DNA from: Tetracentron sinense
Taxonomy: Eukaryota > Streptophyta > Magnoliopsida > Trochodendrales > Trochodendraceae
Length of the DNA stretch: 64,000 nucleotides
Assembly (NCBI GenBank): GCA_015143295.1
Contig: CM026565.1
Span: 17,742,548 to 17,806,547 of the forward strand
Reading direction: 5' to 3'
How positions within the stretch are numbered: the stretch's first letter is position 1; the number at the start of each line of letters is the position of its first letter. Position numbers and translations under genes: made by a program. Below the pieces are notes generated by a model. That model saw only the letters and a program-made list of their open reading frames with translations, was not told the DNA's origin and made no database searches. Shown here in pieces: positions 62,124-64,000 of this stretch.

Positions 62124-62465
62124 CTACGGTGAAAACCGGATTTGGCAAATCCGGTTATCACCCCTAGAGGTTGCCACCTGTCTCCTTTGACACCCCTTAA
62201 CCATGGGTAAGATTCACCCACCCCTAGGGTTCACCCAACCATCCTTGTTTTTTTTTTTAAATTAAAAAACTGTTTTTAGAGTTTTTTTTTAATATTAAAA
62301 ACAGTTTTTTAATTTTAAAAAAGAATTAATATTTGAAAAACCAAGGATGGGTGGATGAACCCTAAAGGTGGGTGAACCTTACCCACGGTTAAAGGGTGTC
62401 AAAGGAGACAGGTGACGACCTCTAGGGGTGATAACCGGATTTGCCAAATCCGGTTATCACTGTAG
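62124..62465. mobile_element. Foldback MITE with CCGGATTTGGCAAATCCGG ends
   Basis: The left arm (CTACGGTGAAAACCGGATTT...) is the reverse complement of the right arm (...AAATCCGGTTATCACTGTAG) over about 31 bp with two mismatches. Pairing continues through CACCCCTAGAGGT, CCTTTGACACCC and TTAACC to an A/T centre. Within each end GGATTTGGCAAATCC is itself palindromic. The inner arms share the GGTTAAG, GGTGGGTGAACC and CCAAGGATGG words with the TTAACC family at 3050 and 32512. The target duplication is unclear. Confidence 0.85.
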
Positions 62466-62812
62466 ATGATTTGGTCCATTAAAAATTTGCTAAACTTTCT
62501 CTCAGTCATGTCTATAGAGAAGCAACTATGGTGACGAACTCCCTTGCTGATTATGGTTGTGACCTTTAAAATTCGGGAATTTTTCGGTCGAATCATGATA
62601 CTCCTCCCAATCTCAGAGCTATTATCTTCTTAGATAAAACTGGTATTGGTAACATTAGAACAATCCATTTTTAAGTCTTTTGTGTCCATGAGTCGTTGTA
62701 GGGGTAAGGTTTTATCTCCTTTCATTCTTTTTATTTTGTAATAAAACTAGGAGGGATATGCCAAATCCCCCGCTCCTTCTTATTTACTTTTCTTATAAAA
62801 AAAAAAAAATTT
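62466..62812 (+). mobile_element. 5'-truncated LINE, 3' end only
   Basis: The end of an RNase H domain is readable (LSHVYREA, then LADYGCDL), matching YREANQVADFLANYGCD of the LINE at 34343-40455. The shared 3' UTR word GTAGGGGTAAGGTTTTAT and a terminal run of A (62798-62810) follow. The 5' part is absent, as is usual for aborted LINE insertions. Stops interrupt the reading frame. Confidence 0.75.
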
Positions 62813-64000
62813 CATTGATGAGAGAGAGAAAGAGAGGCTGGTGGCTCTTTGCAGCAGTGAGATTGCTGAGACAAAAAAGATCCTCTCCAAAATGCTCCCT
62901 TATTACCAATCACAACTCGTGAAATCAAAGAAGAGTTGCCTGTGTATGGCCGAGAAGGGTTCTTGATGAGAAAGAGTGGTTGTTGGGTTTTTGCAGGATG
63001 GGGTTGCCGAGATGGAGGATGAAGAGATGAAGATCAAGTAGAGCTTTTTTGCCATTTAATTATTTTTTATATTTATTTAGGATGGTGCTAGGCGCACTCC
63101 AAATATCCAATACAAATAATAAAATGCCAAAAAAAAATAAAAATTCCTTCTTCATCTTCTTCATGCATGCTGTCTCTGGTGGCAACCCTAACACCTCTCT
63201 CCTAGTTTCAAATCTTGCCGTTGTCTAGTTTTAGATTAATATCAAATTTTCTTTTCTTCTTAACATTTCGATGTAAGCTCCACATAATCGAGCTACCAAT
63301 CAGCCAGCTTATATTTTCCTTCCCTCCTAGTTAAACACCTCCCTATTGAAGACCCATATAAGATCGAAAGGAAAGAAACTAGTTCTCAAGTTTCAGTTTT
63401 CAATTCTAAATCCAAGCTTACAATAGTTCCTCCACCCTCCAAATTTGATGGAAGCTTGCTTCTTGGACTCATCTTCTTCACTTCTTGGCTTGAATAAATG
63501 AAGATCTTCCTCACCATATTGCTGAACCGGAAGAAGTTTGGGGTTTTCTTTAATACCTTATTTCAACTTCTGATGAAAATAGAGGAACTCTTTTTTTTTT
63601 TTTTTTTCTTTTGATACTCTCGTTGCTTGTTGAAGGTCGATGAGAGAGTGGCTGTTGGGTCTTTGAAGAGGGGTTACCGAGGGAGGAAGAAGAACACATG
63701 CTTCACATGCTACGTGCACCTCAAAGTTTGCTGATGTACACCAAAATTTGAAAAATCTCATTATTTGCTAATATACACAGCAAACAGGAGAGAAAAAGAT
63801 AATGATGCCCTTGTCATCTTCCCCTTCAAGGGAGAAAAAGACAATGATGCCCTTGTCTTCTTCCCCTCCTTATTGATAGCTGCCTATCAACTAAGAAATG
63901 GAAACCCTAACGATTTCATGTCGAAGATCTTTGAAGAGAATACAGAAAGAAAGTTTTTTCACATTCGAGAGATCTTTTTATTAAACTTGAGATTCATTTC
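62813..64000. other. Non-coding right end of the window
   Basis: AT-rich DNA with GAGAGAGAAAGAGAGGCTGG and a related GATGAGAGAGTGGCTGTTGG stretch (about 62820 and 63640). GGTGCTAGGCGCACTCCAAA occurs near 63075, and a poly(T) run lies near 63590-63607. A roughly 42-bp tandem duplication (GGGAGAAAAAGACAATGATG...CTTCCCCT) lies at about 63785-63870. No gene is recognised. Confidence 0.5.

Overview
The window is nuclear DNA of a flowering plant. It holds the last exon of a ZEITLUPE/ADAGIO (LOV, F-box, kelch) clock photoreceptor gene, a CACTA (En/Spm) DNA transposon, a plant L1-type LINE ending in an RNase H domain, and many copies of a Ty3/gypsy chromovirus-type LTR family. I cannot name the species. 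Only one host gene looks functional. Nearly everything else is transposable elements inserted into one another.

Layout. 1-4377: intron-like DNA upstream of ZTL exon 2, with several MITEs and a tRNA-type SINE. 4378-5989: the ZTL exon, followed by its 3' UTR. 6470-9092: intergenic DNA with old repeat scraps. 9093-29160: a four-level nest of LTR elements. Solo LTR F1 holds reverse solo LTR R1. R1 holds a two-LTR Ty3/gypsy fossil (G1) and solo LTR R2. G1 holds solo LTR F2, and R2 holds solo LTR R3. Target-site duplications (TSDs) support most junctions: CATTG for F1, AAAAA for R2, GTAAG for R3, GACCA for F2 and near-matching TCATA/TTATA for G1.

30382-58757: a 28.4-kb CACTA element with matching ends (CACTACAAAA...TTTTGTAGTG) and an AAT duplication. 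From left to right it carries subterminal CGGCGGT-type repeats, a likely 5' exon, a large intron invaded by MITE arrays and a decayed LINE on the minus strand, a decayed TNP2-type transposase (split by solo LTR F3, TSD AGGGA), and a decayed second gene of the Ptta/En/Spm type (split by reverse solo LTR R4, TSD CTGAG). It then has several tandem arrays, two inverted fragments of a SUVR-type histone methyltransferase, a 19-copy array of about 178 bp, and the right subterminal repeats.

58761-64000: flanking DNA with an amino-acid-transporter gene fragment, MITEs (one with a 9-bp duplication) and a 5'-truncated LINE.

The most interesting object is the captured pair of SUVR fragments, arranged head to head inside the CACTA element. 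SUVR proteins act in plant transposon silencing, so a transposon with an inverted repeat of such a gene is a candidate source of small RNAs against its host's silencing machinery. That function is inference; the fragments and their layout are visible in the sequence. A second pattern is that every LTR of the resident family carries a block of short, often palindromic words upstream of its TATA-like site, and the word differs from copy to copy.

All domain names come from reading motifs by eye; no database search was run.
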